DNA of 64,000 nt from positions 1-64,000 of the forward strand of contig JAOAAJ010000071.1 of assembly GCA_026418935.1 (NCBI GenBank), given 5' to 3'. Below the pieces are notes generated by a model, which did no database searches, was not told the origin of the DNA, and worked only from the letters and a program-made list of their open reading frames with translations. The stretch comes from Caloramator sp. GTDB taxonomy: Bacteria; Bacillota; Clostridia; Clostridiales; Caloramatoraceae. Positions within the stretch are counted from its first letter, which is position 1. Each line of letters begins with the position of its first letter. Shown in pieces: positions 62,357 to 64,000 of the stretch. The position numbers were made by a program, and so were the translations under genes.

Positions 62357-62935
62357 ATGATTAATTTTTTAAAGAGCTGGATAACTACAATAGTTACATT
62401 GATTATATTTTTAACACTTGCAGAACTAATACTTCCTGAAAATTCTATTAAAAAATATTCTAAATTTGTAATCGGAGTAATAGTCATACTAAATATACTT
62501 GTACCTGTATTTAAGTTATTTGATAAAAGTTTTAATTTAGAGGCTAATTTATCTGTATTTGAAAAAAAATATGAGCCCATTTTAAATAATAAAGAAAATG
62601 CCAATCAGCTCCAAAATAAAATGAAGGAAACTACTATAAATGAATTTAAAGAAAAGTTAAAAGAGAATATTGAAAAAGATGTGTTAAAAAATACTGGTAA
62701 GAAAATATCTGTAAAAAGAATAGATGTTAACACACAGTTTGGTTCAGATGCGTTTGGAAGTATTAATTATATTGAATTAAAAAAAGAAGATTCTTCAGAT
62801 ATTAAACCTGTTGAGAAGGTTGTGATAGGAAATAACAAATCAAATAGTATTTATGAAAATAAGGATAAAGATATTGTTAACTACATTACAAAATCATATA
62901 GAATTTCTGAAGAAAATATAGTTTTTGTAAAGTGA
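62357..62935 (+). CDS. spoIIIAF: Stage III sporulation protein AF
   Basis: LKSWITTIVTLIIFLTLAELILPENSIKKYSKFVIGVIVILNIL. Confidence 0.92.
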   Translation: MINFLKSWITTIVTLIIFLTLAELILPENSIKKYSKFVIGVIVILNILVPVFKLFDKSFNLEANLSVFEKKYEPILNNKENANQLQNKMKETTINEFKEKLKENIEKDVLKNTGKKISVKRIDVNTQFGSDAFGSINYIELKKEDSSDIKPVEKVVIGNNKSNSIYENKDKDIVNYITKSYRISEENIVFVK

Positions 62936-62944
62936 GGGATGGAA

Positions 62945-63538
62945 ATGGGATTTAAGTTTAATTTTAAATTAAATGGAGAAAATGTTAAAAAGTACATGAT
63001 CAATTGCTTAATAGTATGTTTAATTGGAATTTTAATAATATTGGCAGCGAATATTCTTTCATCTAATTATAGGAGAAATAAAAATAGTGATGTAGATGCT
63101 GAACAAACAAATAGCAAAAATGTAGAAGTTACTTTAAGTACAAGCTATGAAGATAAAATAAAAAGAGAACTTATTGATATTTTGTCACAAATTAAAGGAG
63201 TAGGTAGAGTTAATGTTATGGTATATTTTGAAGGCAGTACAGAATCACAGCCAGCATATAACATAAATGAAAATAATAAAACCATTCAAGAGAAGGACAG
63301 TCAAGGTGGAACAAGAACAACAAATGAAAATAACAAAAGTATAAATGTTGTTATGATGAATGAAGGAAGTGCACAAAGACCTTTTATTTTAAAACAAGTA
63401 AATCCATCAATTGGAGGTGTTATAGTAGTAGCAGAGGGAGCTGAAAATCCAATAATGAAGGAAACTATTAAAAATGCAGTAAAAACTGTTTTGAATCTAC
63501 CTGCAAATAAAGTTACTGTTGAACCAATGAAAAAATAG
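62945..63538 (+). CDS. spoIIIAG: Stage III sporulation protein AG
   Basis: LIDILSQIKGVGRVNVMVYFEGSTE, PSIGGVIVVAEGAENP; second ATG at 62945 has better SD spacing than 62939. Confidence 0.92.
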   Translation: MGFKFNFKLNGENVKKYMINCLIVCLIGILIILAANILSSNYRRNKNSDVDAEQTNSKNVEVTLSTSYEDKIKRELIDILSQIKGVGRVNVMVYFEGSTESQPAYNINENNKTIQEKDSQGGTRTTNENNKSINVVMMNEGSAQRPFILKQVNPSIGGVIVVAEGAENPIMKETIKNAVKTVLNLPANKVTVEPMKK

Positions 63539-63600
63539 AGAATATAAGTTTTATCACTTACATATAAATTATTTAGAAATAATAATTTGGGGGGAGTTAA

Positions 63601-64000
63601 ATGGAACAATTTAGAAAACAAACTGCAATTATCGCTGTGTTGGTTGTACTTATTGCCTGCTCTGCTTGGTATGCAAAGAAGTTTAATGATCAGTCAAAGG
63701 GTGTATCAAATTTAAAGGACAAAACAGCTCAAACTTCAAAGAGTAATTCAAACTACTTTGTTGAGGCAAGAAGTGGAAGAGATAATCAGCTGAGCATTCA
63801 TAAGCAGGAACTTGAGAATATTATTAATAACAAGAATTCTACTAAGGAAGCAATAGCACAGGCTCAAGCTAAATTAATACTTCTTGCTGATTGGGCAGAT
63901 AAACAAGCAAGAGTTGAACAGTTAGCAAAGCAGAGAGGTTTTGAAGATGCTGTTTGCTTTATTAATGAAAATGGTGTTGAACTTTGCGTAAAGAGTGCAG
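63601..64000 (+). CDS. spoIIIAH: Stage III sporulation protein AH, 3' truncated by window
   Basis: ATG 63601 after SD ggggggag; MEQFRKQTAIIAVLVVLIACSAWYAKKF, open to the window end; not in ORF track. Confidence 0.88.
   Translation, partial: MEQFRKQTAIIAVLVVLIACSAWYAKKFNDQSKGVSNLKDKTAQTSKSNSNYFVEARSGRDNQLSIHKQELENIINNKNSTKEAIAQAQAKLILLADWADKQARVEQLAKQRGFEDAVCFINENGVELCVKSA

Noticed and set aside
1-64000. CRISPR array, prophage, rRNA or tRNA genes
   Set aside because: No regularly spaced repeats, phage structural or integrase genes, or recognisable rRNA/tRNA sequences were seen on reading

Overview
Low-GC Firmicutes chromosome segment with a Clostridiaceae-like gene order and endospore-forming genes. 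It is almost entirely coding and mostly on the + strand. Content in order: an ATPase fragment, asnB, uvrB (LexA/SOS box), uvrA, a YdcF-like protein, a TPR-GGDEF protein, an FHA/FtsW/PBP2 operon, uvrC, a PHP phosphatase, murB and hisC. Next come gltS(-), an orphan DUF6414-like protein(-), a small ferredoxin and a CmpB-like membrane protein(-). Then rarA, an Rrf2-iscS-nifU-mnmA cluster, PRC-barrel, an AI-2E exporter, and a T-box followed by alaS. Then ireB, an aldo/keto reductase, ruvX, DUF1292, sfsA, feoAB plus an unlisted Cys-rich microprotein, fur and RNase J. Then ylbF, queT, typA, mltG, an O-methyltransferase, U32, udk, sigK and yqeG. The last part is a type IV pilus cluster, aroK/TIM barrel/aroQ/pepP/efp, and spoIIIAA-AH, with AH cut by the window end. 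I found no CRISPR array, prophage, rRNA, tRNA or intact transposase. The most interesting signals are small. They are Shine-Dalgarno/start-enclosing inverted repeats before sigK, pilB and a DUF457 gene, a promoter-terminator leader before typA, a palindromic operator before the small ferredoxin, a divergent motif-1 patch in RNase J, the orphan DUF6414-like gene, and the microprotein after feoB. All family names come from motif recognition by eye; no database search was run.
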